A stretch of DNA of 36,372 nucleotides from Burkholderiales bacterium (GTDB taxonomy: Bacteria; Pseudomonadota; Gammaproteobacteria; Burkholderiales; Burkholderiaceae_C): contig JABEVE010000061.1 of NCBI GenBank assembly GCA_013044035.1, forward strand, positions 1 through 36,372, written 5' to 3'. Shown here piece by piece: positions 24,745-32,878 of the stretch. Under the pieces are notes generated by a model that was given only the letters and a program-made list of their open reading frames with translations, searched no databases and had not been told where the DNA came from. The translations under genes were made by a program, and so were the position numbers. The first letter of the stretch is position 1; each line of letters begins with the position of its first letter.

Positions 24745-26319
24745 TCAATGGGTCAGGTGCAGCATGTTGATGAGCGTCCAGACCACGAACACGACCACCA
24801 AAACACCGCTGCCGAGCATGAACAGCGCGCGATTGCGCTGCTCGTGCAGGGCGGCAGCTGGCGTCAGGGTCAGGGTGATGGAGCCCAGCACGGCGCGCTC
24901 AGTGCTTTCACGCAACTGCCGGGCGTTGCGATAGGTGGGCACGAGCAGCACCAACAGATAGGTGGTGAGCAGGCCGAGAATGACCGAGAGCATCAGAACC
25001 AACGCAATGAGGAAGGTGCGGCGGGGGAATAGCGCCGTGGGCCCCAGGCGCGGAGGATCGACGATGCGGAAGTAGTCCAGCTTGCGGCTGTCGTCCTGGT
25101 TGCGCGACAGCATGGCCGATTCACGCCGCTGCACCAGTTTCTGGTAGTTGTCGTTGAGCACGTTGTAATCGCGGTTGAGCTGGATGTACTGCTCGTCGAG
25201 CTTGGGCATTTGCGTGGCCTGGGTCCGCAGTTGCGCAAGGCGCGCCTGCACATCGCTGACCTGGGCTTGCAGCGATGCGGTGTTGGCATCAGCCTGAGCC
25301 AGGCTGATGCGTAGCTGTTGGTAAATCGGGTTGGTGGCCTCTGAGTACTGAGCCGAGACGCTGGGAGGCATGGGTGGGGCGTTGGCAAGGTGCTGCAGTT
25401 GCTGCTTGCGTTCGCTCTCCAGCCGGGCCAGGGTCTGGCGCGTGGCGATGACGTCGGGGTAGGCATCGGTGTAGCGTTGCAGCAGATCATCGAGGTGCTT
25501 GCGCTGCGCGGCGATGCGCTGATCGATCTCCGACTGCTGCGGTGCCATCACGATGTTGGTGCCGGGCAGCAGCGAGGGGGCCAGCGTGGGTTTGATGTCG
25601 GCGAGCTGCCGCCGCAAGGCATCGCGCGAGCTGGCCGCCGAGCTGAGCTGGCCCTGCAGCATGGTGAGCTGGTCTTGCAACTGCGCCTGCCTGGTGTAGT
25701 AGTCGGTCGCGGCCTGGCCGGAGTAGCCTGGATGCGCGGTCTTGAACTGCTTGAGCTTCGTCTCGGCATCCCGCAGTTTCTTGTCATAGATGGCAATCTG
25801 ACTGTCGATGAAGTGCACCGCCTGTTCAGAGTCCTTGCGGTTGGCGTTGATGCCGTTGCTCACGAACAGATTCAGCAGGCTGCGAACCACACCCAGCGTC
25901 TTTTGCGGGTCGTTGCTGACGTAGCTGATGCTGTAGAGATTGTCCTGTCCATTGATGTTGATGTGCAGTGTTTTCGCGAGTTGCTGAATCAGGAACTCGC
26001 GCTGGATTTCCGTCGCGCCGGGCTTGAGCAGATGGTTTTCGTCGATGATGGTGTTCAGATTCGAGCGTGCCAAGAGGGTGCGCGCCAGCAGGTCAACTTG
26101 CTGGCTGACGTCGGGCTGCACCGTGAGGCCCTGCAGGAGAGGCCCCAGCATGGTCTTGGTGTCGACATAGACGGTGGCCGTGGCGATGTAGCGCTCCTTG
26201 TAGACCGCCAGTCCGAAAGCGCCGAGCAGGGCGAAGACCCAAGCCACAGCCAGGCCCCACCAGCGTTTTTCCCACATTGCGGGCAACAGATTGAACAGGG
26301 GGCGGAGCAGATCATTCAT
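24745..26319 (-). CDS. Polysaccharide chain-length determinant (Wzz/GNVR family, exosortase-type EPS locus)
   Basis: A 524-aa inner-membrane co-polymerase that sets polymer length and activates the kinase. The start MNDLLRPLFNLLPAMWEKRW is typical of the exosortase-associated subfamily (TIGR03007-like). A transmembrane helix at about 22-39 is followed by YIATATVYVDTKTMLGPLL. A long periplasmic coiled-coil region contains LDEQYIQLNRDYNVLNDNYQKL, which matches the GNVR segment. The proline-containing PPRLGPTALFPRR motif precedes the second helix (about 430-455), and a last hydrophobic segment lies near 495-520. There is no clear Shine-Dalgarno site before ATG 26319. The gap to the ATPase gene upstream is 133 bp with nothing recognisable. 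Confidence 0.9.
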   Translation of the reverse strand: MNDLLRPLFNLLPAMWEKRWWGLAVAWVFALLGAFGLAVYKERYIATATVYVDTKTMLGPLLQGLTVQPDVSQQVDLLARTLLARSNLNTIIDENHLLKPGATEIQREFLIQQLAKTLHININGQDNLYSISYVSNDPQKTLGVVRSLLNLFVSNGINANRKDSEQAVHFIDSQIAIYDKKLRDAETKLKQFKTAHPGYSGQAATDYYTRQAQLQDQLTMLQGQLSSAASSRDALRRQLADIKPTLAPSLLPGTNIVMAPQQSEIDQRIAAQRKHLDDLLQRYTDAYPDVIATRQTLARLESERKQQLQHLANAPPMPPSVSAQYSEATNPIYQQLRISLAQADANTASLQAQVSDVQARLAQLRTQATQMPKLDEQYIQLNRDYNVLNDNYQKLVQRRESAMLSRNQDDSRKLDYFRIVDPPRLGPTALFPRRTFLIALVLMLSVILGLLTTYLLVLLVPTYRNARQLRESTERAVLGSITLTLTPAAALHEQRNRALFMLGSGVLVVVFVVWTLINMLHLTH

Positions 26320-26452
26320 GGCATGTCATGGGTGTGCAAGATTGAAGCAAGGCCGAATCATCCGGGTGTTGGCCCGATGGGTAAACCTGCAGATGCGGGG
26401 GTGGCCATCGCCGATTTCGGAAGACGCTCTGCATGCGGAGGTGCTGTCTGCT

Positions 26453-28705
26453 TCACGCACTCTCCAGATAGGCGCGAAATGCATGATCCTGTCGTGCCAG
26501 CAGCCAGTTCGACAAGTGCCAGGCAATGCGCTCGCAAGCGTGGCCATCCCACAGTTCTGGCAGGCGTGCGGGCTTATCGCCCGAATCGAGAATTTCGGAC
26601 ATCTCGCGAAAAATGCGGCGAATGCTGCCGCCCACCAGGACGTTGGTGCCGCCCTGGATCGAGGCCAGGCGCTCGCTTTGTGTCGCCAACGTCAGGCAGG
26701 GAATGCCCAGCGCTGCGGACTGGTCCTGCAGCCAGCCGCTGTCGGTGAGCACGCAGGTGGCCTCGCGCATCAGGCCCAGCATTTCGAGGTAGCTCAGCGA
26801 GGACATGGTGGCGATGGTCGAGGACTGGACCTCGGCGCTGGTCCGGTTCGCATACAGGGCCGTCTGCAGCGCTGCTGGCATGGGCCAGATCAGCGCGATG
26901 GACTTGCTGATGCGACGCAGCGCCGAGTCCAGTTCGGTCAGGACTTTCGCGCCGTTGCCCTCCAGCGCGTGCTCCAGCCACACCAAGGCATAGCCTCTGG
27001 GATGGGTCAGGACGTCGCTTGGAACGCCATGGCTCTTGACGGTCAGGTCAGGAGGTACGCTGCGCGGCAGCCCATGGTGCATGGCGTCAATCCAGGGATT
27101 GCCGGTCATGTGCACGCGGTTGGCGGGAATGCCTTCGGCCTGCAGGCGCACCAGGGCAGTGCGTTCGCCGGCGCAGAGCAGGCTGGAAGCGTGGTCGATG
27201 AGCACGCGATTGGTTTCACGAAGCGCGGCACGGTCGCCATGGCGCAAGCCGGCATCGACCCGCACCACCGGAACCCCGATCTGGCTGGCGGCGACGGCGC
27301 AGACCACTGTGGCGGCCTCGTCCCCACTCAGGATGAGGGCGCTGGGCCGCTGCTGATGGAGCAGACTGGCGATTGTGGCCATGACCTCGGCCAAACGGCC
27401 GGCCACCGACTGCGCCTGCAACTCGAGGATGAAGTCGGTGGGCGGCAGATCGAGATCGGCCGCGTTGCGCGCGGCCAGCTCGGCGTCCTCGATGGCATCG
27501 TGCGCGACGATCTGCACCAGCACCGTGCGCGGCAGATCTTCGCGCTGCGCGAAAGCGCGCAGCAGTGCGCTCATGACCACCACCCCGGCCTGCGATGCCG
27601 CAACGCAGAGCAGCGGTCCCGGCATGCCGGGACCTGCTTCAGGCGGCGGCGAGTACGGCAAATTCAGATCGAGATCAGCAGTCGAGGCCCCTGAGATACC
27701 GGAGAGGGCGTTCGATGTGGGTCTCCCCTGCGAGAGCGCGGGGCCCTGCTGTTGCGCTGGACTGGCAACGCTAGGTTGGTTTTTGCCCCTCGCGGCAACG
27801 GCGGTGACCTGCGCCGGCTCGGTGAATGTCGCGTGCGCGCCGGGCGTGGGCTTGTCCGATGTCGCACCGCTCTGCGCGGCGGGGTCCGTGCCGCTGAGCT
27901 CGGCACGAAGCTCAGTGGCGACGCGGTCGACCCGCGCGGCGTCGATCGTCTCCTGATTGTCCAGAAAGCTCGACAACAGCAAGCGGCTGCACAGCATGTT
28001 GATGCGCCGTGGCACACCGCCCGACCAGTGGTAGATGGCGACAAAGGCGTTGTCGGCGAAAGCAGGACGGTTGTCCCAGCCCACATGGCGCAGGCGGTGC
28101 TCGATGTAGGCGCGCGTTTCGGCCTCGTCCATCGGGCCGAGGTGACAGCTGGCAATCACGCGCTGGCGCAGTTGTTCCATTTGCGGCAGGCGCAGGATGT
28201 CGCGCAGCTCGGGCTGTCCGACGAGAAAACTTTGCAGCAGGGCGCGGTTCCCGAACTGGAAGTTCGACAACATGCGCAACTCCTCGATCGCCGCCGGTCC
28301 CAGGTTCTGCGCTTCGTCGATGATGAGCAGGGCGCTGCGGTTGGTTGTGGCCAGCGAGGCGAGATAAGCCTCCAGTGTGACCAGCAGCTTGGCCTTGCTC
28401 ATGCCGTCGCAGGGAATGCCAAAGGCCAGGGCGACCGCCGAGAGCAACTCGCCAGCTTCGAGCTGGGTGCTGACGATCTGCGCGGCCACGACCTTGGCCG
28501 GATCGAGTTCGGCGAGCAGGGCGCGCAGCAGCGTGGTCTTGCCGGCGCCGATGTCGCCGGTGACGACGATGAAGCCTTCGCCCTGGAACGCGCCAAAACG
28601 CAGGTACTGGTGCGCGCTGCCGTGTCCTTTGCTCTCGAAGTAGAAGCTGGGGTCGGGGTTGATCTGAAACGGCGGTGCCGTCAGGCCGAAGAACTGCTCG
28701 TACAT
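26453..28705 (-). CDS. Fusion: ExeA-like AAA ATPase plus degenerate UDP-GlcNAc 2-epimerase (WecB)-like domain
   Basis: A 750-aa protein. Residues 1-270 are an ExeA/GspA-type ATPase like those of exosortase EPS loci: MYEQFFGLTAPPFQINPDP at the start, Walker A GDIGAGKT (50-57), Walker B ALLIIDEAQNL (125-135). Residues about 270-360 are a low-complexity linker. Residues about 362-735 resemble WecB: SGDEAAT with Asp462, VRVDAGLRHGD (481-491), ETNRVLIDH with Glu497, GNPWIDA (536-542), TDSGWLQDQ (654-662) and a TNVLVG segment. Several expected active-site features are altered. The N-terminal GTRPE signature is missing, Glu is Asp484 in the V-E-A-G-L motif, and the H-R-x-E-N motif is not recognisable. 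The epimerase half may therefore bind a nucleotide sugar without classical catalysis. The gene sits 14 bp after the outer-membrane protein gene. Confidence 0.87.
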   Translation of the reverse strand: MYEQFFGLTAPPFQINPDPSFYFESKGHGSAHQYLRFGAFQGEGFIVVTGDIGAGKTTLLRALLAELDPAKVVAAQIVSTQLEAGELLSAVALAFGIPCDGMSKAKLLVTLEAYLASLATTNRSALLIIDEAQNLGPAAIEELRMLSNFQFGNRALLQSFLVGQPELRDILRLPQMEQLRQRVIASCHLGPMDEAETRAYIEHRLRHVGWDNRPAFADNAFVAIYHWSGGVPRRINMLCSRLLLSSFLDNQETIDAARVDRVATELRAELSGTDPAAQSGATSDKPTPGAHATFTEPAQVTAVAARGKNQPSVASPAQQQGPALSQGRPTSNALSGISGASTADLDLNLPYSPPPEAGPGMPGPLLCVAASQAGVVVMSALLRAFAQREDLPRTVLVQIVAHDAIEDAELAARNAADLDLPPTDFILELQAQSVAGRLAEVMATIASLLHQQRPSALILSGDEAATVVCAVAASQIGVPVVRVDAGLRHGDRAALRETNRVLIDHASSLLCAGERTALVRLQAEGIPANRVHMTGNPWIDAMHHGLPRSVPPDLTVKSHGVPSDVLTHPRGYALVWLEHALEGNGAKVLTELDSALRRISKSIALIWPMPAALQTALYANRTSAEVQSSTIATMSSLSYLEMLGLMREATCVLTDSGWLQDQSAALGIPCLTLATQSERLASIQGGTNVLVGGSIRRIFREMSEILDSGDKPARLPELWDGHACERIAWHLSNWLLARQDHAFRAYLESA

Positions 28706-28719
28706 GGCCGCTTTCGCGT

Positions 28720-30366
28720 TCAGAAGCGGTGGACGACGCCGGCAAAGACCGCCGACTCATTCGAGCTCCCAACCAAGGTGGATCTCAGGAGTTGGCGGCG
28801 CACGCCAAGCAGCCCCGTGGTTCTGGGGGAAAACTGATGATCGAACTGGGCGACGAGGCTGGTCTGGCGCGAGCTCAGGCCCGCGTTGAAACCAAAACCC
28901 GAGTTGTTCGCGCGCAGTAGCGTGACATTCAGGTTGTCCAGAGGGGTCAATCTGCGGCCGTAATTGAATGCGACACCCGTCTGGGTGTTGTCGGATGAGA
29001 AGGTCTGGACGAATTGAAGCAGGCTTTGCCCCGGCAGGAAGAAGTCCTGGGTCTTGGTGCGGTAGAGCGAGATGGCATAGCTGTTGCGCTGGCGCAGCAG
29101 GAGCGCGGTGATGGACAAGGCGTTTTGCAGCGTGGCCGAGGAGGTGTAGAAGTTGTTGGCGGTGGACAGTCCGGCGGGCAGTCCCGAATTGGTCAACAGC
29201 CCTTGCACGGCCTGGGCGCGAGCCACTGGATCCGGGTATTGCGCAAGCAGCATGCCATCGAGGAGGGTCGTGATATTGCTGCCTGGCACGCCGCCCCCAG
29301 CCAGAGCTGAGAGGTACGTGGATGGGCCGCGCGTCCAGTTCATGCTGAACCGCAGCAGGGGCGAGCCGCCACGCGCCTGGATATTCCAGCCGGTGCCGAA
29401 GTACCGGCGCTCCACCGTGGCATCAATGTTGCCGAGGGCGTTGGGCTGCCAGGAGCCTCGGACACCGTAGATGGGTTTTTTCTCTTCGGCGAGAAAGGCC
29501 GTGACTCGTTCATAACCGCCGATGAGCCCCAGCGTCAGGCGATCGGACAAGGCGTCATTGCCAATGGCGCGAAACGAGGTGTCTTTCAGCGAAGCGAACG
29601 GCAGATTGGTGTACGTGGCGTCGGTCTGTCGCGCAATCAGGGTGTAGCCCCAAGGAAGGGGGCGCTGGTCCAGGCTGACCGTCTGGACCGTGTAGCGCCC
29701 GCCGAACACACCTGCATTCGTCGGGCTGCTGTTGATCTTGGTCCAGATATCGTCGCTGCTGGCAATGAAGCGCAAATCCGGGTTGATCAGTCGATCGATA
29801 TAGGGATTGATGCGGTACTGGGTCGAGGTGTACTGATTCGATGTTCCCGGCGTCTGCTGCCCGGCGTAGGGGTTGATGAGATTTTGTTGGGACGTGACGC
29901 CGGCATTCAGGTAAAGGAGGCGATCGACCAGTTCTGATCTCAGATCCAGGCTGCCGATGGGCAGAACGCGGTTGGTTTGCGTGCCGCGCGCGTAGTACAG
30001 CCCGTCCAGACTGAAGTTGCCGCGCAAATGCCAGTGGGCATGGTCGGAGACGACGACCAGGCTAGGCACGACTTCCAGGACGGCGTCGCTACGTGGGCTC
30101 AGGCCGGTGCCGAAGTTGGCATTGCTGGTGCCGGTCGCCAGGACGGCCACGGAGGGCGCCAGATAGGTCGTCGGCGCTGATGCCAAATTCTCGGCAGCTG
30201 CGCCTGATGCTGTCCCGGCCGGCAAGAGCGGGGTGGCGGGAATGGCCGGGATGGCCGGGATCGCGGGAGCACCAGGAACAGTCTGCGCTTGCGCCGTGCT
30301 CCAGTGACCGATAACAACACAAGCAGCAGCGATGGCGCTGGCAAGCGCCGCGCGGTGAACGGTCAT
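28720..30366 (-). CDS. Outer-membrane beta-barrel protein, TIGR03016-like (exosortase-type EPS locus)
   Basis: A 548-aa predicted outer-membrane protein, likely part of the polysaccharide exit path. Start ATG 30366 has GGGAG six bases upstream. The frame runs open further to 30447, but that part has no signal sequence. A signal peptide with hydrophobic core AALASAIAAACVVIGH ends at about AQA-QT (residue 27). It is followed by an Ala-Ile-Pro repeat segment. The rest alternates polar and hydrophobic residues in strand-like stretches such as HWHLRGNFSLDGLYY and YAISLYRTKTQDFF. The chain ends in HRF, with the terminal Phe that the BAM machinery recognises. It lies between the export lipoprotein gene (77-bp gap) and the ATPase fusion (14-bp gap). 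Confidence 0.85.
   Translation of the reverse strand: MTVHRAALASAIAAACVVIGHWSTAQAQTVPGAPAIPAIPAIPATPLLPAGTASGAAAENLASAPTTYLAPSVAVLATGTSNANFGTGLSPRSDAVLEVVPSLVVVSDHAHWHLRGNFSLDGLYYARGTQTNRVLPIGSLDLRSELVDRLLYLNAGVTSQQNLINPYAGQQTPGTSNQYTSTQYRINPYIDRLINPDLRFIASSDDIWTKINSSPTNAGVFGGRYTVQTVSLDQRPLPWGYTLIARQTDATYTNLPFASLKDTSFRAIGNDALSDRLTLGLIGGYERVTAFLAEEKKPIYGVRGSWQPNALGNIDATVERRYFGTGWNIQARGGSPLLRFSMNWTRGPSTYLSALAGGGVPGSNITTLLDGMLLAQYPDPVARAQAVQGLLTNSGLPAGLSTANNFYTSSATLQNALSITALLLRQRNSYAISLYRTKTQDFFLPGQSLLQFVQTFSSDNTQTGVAFNYGRRLTPLDNLNVTLLRANNSGFGFNAGLSSRQTSLVAQFDHQFSPRTTGLLGVRRQLLRSTLVGSSNESAVFAGVVHRF
30235..30270. repeat. 9-bp tandem repeat encoding Ala-Ile-Pro units
   Basis: Units GGCGGGAAT, GGCCGGGAT, GGCCGGGAT and CGCGGGAGC run head to tail. 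They encode a short A-I-P repeat just after the signal peptide of the outer-membrane protein. The nine-base unit keeps the frame when copy number changes. Confidence 0.6.
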
Positions 30367-30443
30367 GGTGGGCTCCCGGGATTCACGCCTGTCTGTTTTG
30401 CATGGGCTTGTCGGCTTGAGGCTGTGGCGTGATCGCGGCGCGC

Positions 30444-31067
30444 TCAAAACCAGCCTTGCGGGATGACAATGGTGTCACCCGGCAAGAGCGGCACGTTGTC
30501 AGCCATGTTGCCGCGGCGCAGCAGGCCGTCGAGGTGAACGCTGTAGGACTTGCCGTCACGAATGAGCACGGCGTCGTTGCCGTTGGCATACGGACTGAGT
30601 CCGCCAGCGGCGATCATGGCGTCGAGCAGGGTCATTTTGTCGCGGTAGGGGATGCTTTGCGGCTTGGCCGCAGCGCCAACGATGCTGACCTGCTGACTGA
30701 GCGCGCCATGGAAGTTGCTCACGACCACGGTCACCACCGGATCCCGCACATACTTGGCGATGTCCTTGGAAATCTTGGCGGCGAGTTGATCGGCCGTCAG
30801 GCCGGCCGCCTGCATGCCACTCACCAGTGGCGAGGAAATGCGGCCATCGGGGCGCACTTGCACGGTGGAGGAGAGGTCCGGGTTCTGCCACACGGTGATG
30901 TGCAGCGTGTCGCTGGGGCCGATGATGTAGTGGTAGTCCGATGCCGCGACCTGGCCGGGCGCAGGAGGAAACCGATTGCTCGCGCAGGCCGACAGCAGCA
31001 GGGTCAGCAAGGCGACGAACACAAAGGAAATACGGGTCCGCCGGAACGGCGTCGCGTGGGTGCGCAT
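30444..31067 (-). CDS. Polysaccharide export outer-membrane lipoprotein (Wza/OtnA family)
   Basis: A 207-aa lipoprotein of the polysaccharide export family. I chose ATG 31067 (MRTHATPFRR) because GGAG lies six bases upstream and the product then starts with a proper signal sequence. The open frame to 31172 would bury it. The lipobox is LSAC, with Cys28 as the lipidated residue. YHYIIGPSDTLHITVWQNPDLS and VQVRPDGRISSPLVSGMQAAG form the poly-export (PES) domain. SLBB-like segments follow with VSIVGAAAKPQSIPY and the closing LLPGDTIVIPQGWF. It is much shorter than Wza and lacks the C-terminal helix that makes Wza's own outer-membrane pore, so the beta-barrel downstream may supply the pore. It is the first gene of the minus-strand unit. 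Confidence 0.92.
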   Translation of the reverse strand: MRTHATPFRRTRISFVFVALLTLLLSACASNRFPPAPGQVAASDYHYIIGPSDTLHITVWQNPDLSSTVQVRPDGRISSPLVSGMQAAGLTADQLAAKISKDIAKYVRDPVVTVVVSNFHGALSQQVSIVGAAAKPQSIPYRDKMTLLDAMIAAGGLSPYANGNDAVLIRDGKSYSVHLDGLLRRGNMADNVPLLPGDTIVIPQGWF

Positions 31068-31400
31068 GCATTTCTCCAGAGGCAGCGTGCAAGCTGGCAA
31101 ACGTTGGACACAAGCGTCGGGGTCAGCCCGCGTTTCTGTGCAGTCTAGGACAGACTTTCGGGCGACGATCACCCTCTATCAGGGGGTTACTGGCGTACGT
31201 TGGCTATGGAAAGATGCACCATAGCCTTGAAATCCGCAATGGCGCTTTCGGGCTCGGTGACCAGCACCATCATTGCTTGCAGCCCATCAGTCGTCACGGT
31301 TGGTCCGCTGGGCCGGCAGGCCGCTCTCCACGCGCCTTGGACGATTGCCAAGAGCCGGGCGGGTCACCGCAGACATCAAGCTGTACAAGGGGGATTTTTC
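31068..31400. promoter_or_regulatory. Divergent intergenic region driving both arms of the EPS locus
   Basis: These 333 bp separate the minus-strand export lipoprotein from the plus-strand sugar transferase, so at least two outward promoters are expected. It contains an imperfect palindrome CCCTCTATCAGGG near 31172 and a small inverted repeat CTTGG...CCAAG near 31336-31352. I looked for a sigma-54 -24/-12 pair, because some exosortase loci use one, and found none with correct spacing. An open frame starting at 31200 crosses most of the region in phase with the transferase. It has no protein-like content, and a good ribosome site (AAGGGGG) precedes ATG 31401. Confidence 0.5.
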
Positions 31401-32810
31401 ATGATCCGGGTTTTTGATCAGTATGTTCCGACACGAACGGTGCTGGAATTGCTGACCGATTTCATCGTGCTGATGCTTTCGGCCGTGTTGTCCGGCGCCA
31501 CCCTGGTGATGCTCGCGCGTCCCAACGACCCCGACCTGGTGGCGGTGCAGGCCACGCTGCTGCCGGCGGCCATTTTCGCCAGCGGCATGTTGCTCTTGTA
31601 CGTCACGTTCGGCGCCTACCAGCGCGACCGCGTGAACTCCCTGCGCACCCTGTTGCTATGCGCGCTGCTGGCCACGATGGTCAGCGTCGGTCCTTTGTTT
31701 TTCGTCTATGCCCAGTCGTTTTTCCCGCACCGCTACGCCTTGCGCTTTCTCGGCTTCGCCTATCTCTATCAGTTCTTGCTGCTGTTGTTGATACGCCAGC
31801 CTCTGCTGGGCAGCCACACGGCACGGTTGTGGACACGAAGCGTTCTGCTCGTCGGTTGTGGTCCGGACGCGCTCGGCGTGGCCAACGATATCGACAGTCA
31901 GGCCTTGGGGGTCTACCGGCTGGTCGGTTTTTATCCTTCCGGGCACGAATCCGACCAACCCTCCAAGCTGCCGGCGCCGGTGTTTTCCCGGGATCAGGAG
32001 CTCCATGTTCTGGTGGCCGAACACCGTATCGATGAAATCGTCGTGGCTGTGCGCGAACAGCGGGGCGGGGTGCTGCCATTGCGGCAATTGCTGGAGTGTC
32101 GCATTCAGGGCATTGCCGTGCACTCCCTGGCCACCTTCAGCGAGCGGCTCAAAGGCGAAGTGCCGCTGGACAGTCTGAAAGCGAGCTGGCTGATCTATGG
32201 CCACGGCTTTGCGCAGGGTGTGGTGCGCACGGTGGTCAAGCGGGCGTTCGACCTCGTGACGTCGATGGGTTTGCTGGCGCTGGCGTGGCCGGTCATGCTG
32301 CTCACGACGCTGGCCATTTGGATCGAGGATGGGGCGCCGGTGATCTTTCGCCAGGAGCGCGTCGGCCGCTTTGGCAGGACCTTCGACGTGCTGAAATTCC
32401 GCAGCATGCGCCAAGACGCCGAGAAGGACGGCGTTGCGCGCTGGGCGCAGGCCAACGACAGCCGCATCACCCGCGTCGGCCGCTTCATCCGCAAGACGCG
32501 CATCGATGAGCTGCCGCAGTTGTTCAACGTGCTCAAGGGTGAGATGAGCCTGGTGGGGCCGCGCCCCGAGCGGCCAAGCTTCGTCCAGCAACTCACCGAC
32601 GAGGTGCCCTACTACGCTGTTCGCCACAGCGTCAAGCCTGGTGTGACCGGCTGGGCGCAAGTGCGCTTTTCCTACGGGGCCTCGCTGAGCGAGGCGCGGC
32701 GCAAACTGCAGTTCGATTTGTATTACGTCAAGAACCACTCACTCATTCTCGATTTGCAGATCATTCTGGAAACCGTTCGGGTGGTGATTTTTGGCGAAGG
32801 CGCGCGCTAA
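31401..32810 (+). CDS. Initiating sugar-phosphate transferase (polyprenyl glycosylphosphotransferase, TIGR03013-like)
   Basis: A 469-aa membrane enzyme that transfers a sugar-1-phosphate to undecaprenyl phosphate and so starts each repeat unit. ATG 31401 is preceded by AAGGGGG with seven-base spacing. The N-terminal part has four hydrophobic helices (about 14-38, 52-72, 82-103, 113-131). A central CoA-binding-like domain (RSVLLVGCGPDALGVANDI) follows. The catalytic bacterial sugar transferase domain occupies about 275-469. Its motifs are complete: PVIFRQERVGRFGRTFDV, LKFRSMRQDAEKDG, RVGRFIRKTRIDELPQLFNV, GEMSLVGPRPERP, KPGVTGWAQV. The first five residues of the loop, MIRVF, and the tail VIFGEGAR match the exosortase-associated subfamily as I know it. 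Confidence 0.93.
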   Translation: MIRVFDQYVPTRTVLELLTDFIVLMLSAVLSGATLVMLARPNDPDLVAVQATLLPAAIFASGMLLLYVTFGAYQRDRVNSLRTLLLCALLATMVSVGPLFFVYAQSFFPHRYALRFLGFAYLYQFLLLLLIRQPLLGSHTARLWTRSVLLVGCGPDALGVANDIDSQALGVYRLVGFYPSGHESDQPSKLPAPVFSRDQELHVLVAEHRIDEIVVAVREQRGGVLPLRQLLECRIQGIAVHSLATFSERLKGEVPLDSLKASWLIYGHGFAQGVVRTVVKRAFDLVTSMGLLALAWPVMLLTTLAIWIEDGAPVIFRQERVGRFGRTFDVLKFRSMRQDAEKDGVARWAQANDSRITRVGRFIRKTRIDELPQLFNVLKGEMSLVGPRPERPSFVQQLTDEVPYYAVRHSVKPGVTGWAQVRFSYGASLSEARRKLQFDLYYVKNHSLILDLQIILETVRVVIFGEGAR

Positions 32811-32830
32811 AGCCCGACGCCTCGCTTCAC

Positions 32831-32852
32831 GGCCCGACTGTGCCGGGCCTTT
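32831..32852 (+). terminator. Terminator-like hairpin between the sugar transferase and tviB-like genes
   Basis: GGCCCG (32831-32836), loop ACTGTGC, CGGGCC (32844-32849) and then TTT. The stem is short and the T-run is weak. It may only lower read-through into the downstream dehydrogenase gene, which starts 27 bp later. Confidence 0.4.
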
Positions 32853-32878
32853 CATCCAACCCTGTTTGAAGGTGATGT

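Noticed and set aside
23672-31150. Identical 9-mer AGTCTAGGA at 23672-23680 and 31142-31150, both upstream of minus-strand units
   Set aside because: A shared 9-mer is expected by chance many times in 36 kb. The flanks differ, and no -35 element has consistent spacing.
31200-31400. N-terminal extension of the sugar transferase from 31200
   Set aside because: The extension lacks family homology and hydrophobic character, and a strong ribosome site precedes ATG 31401.
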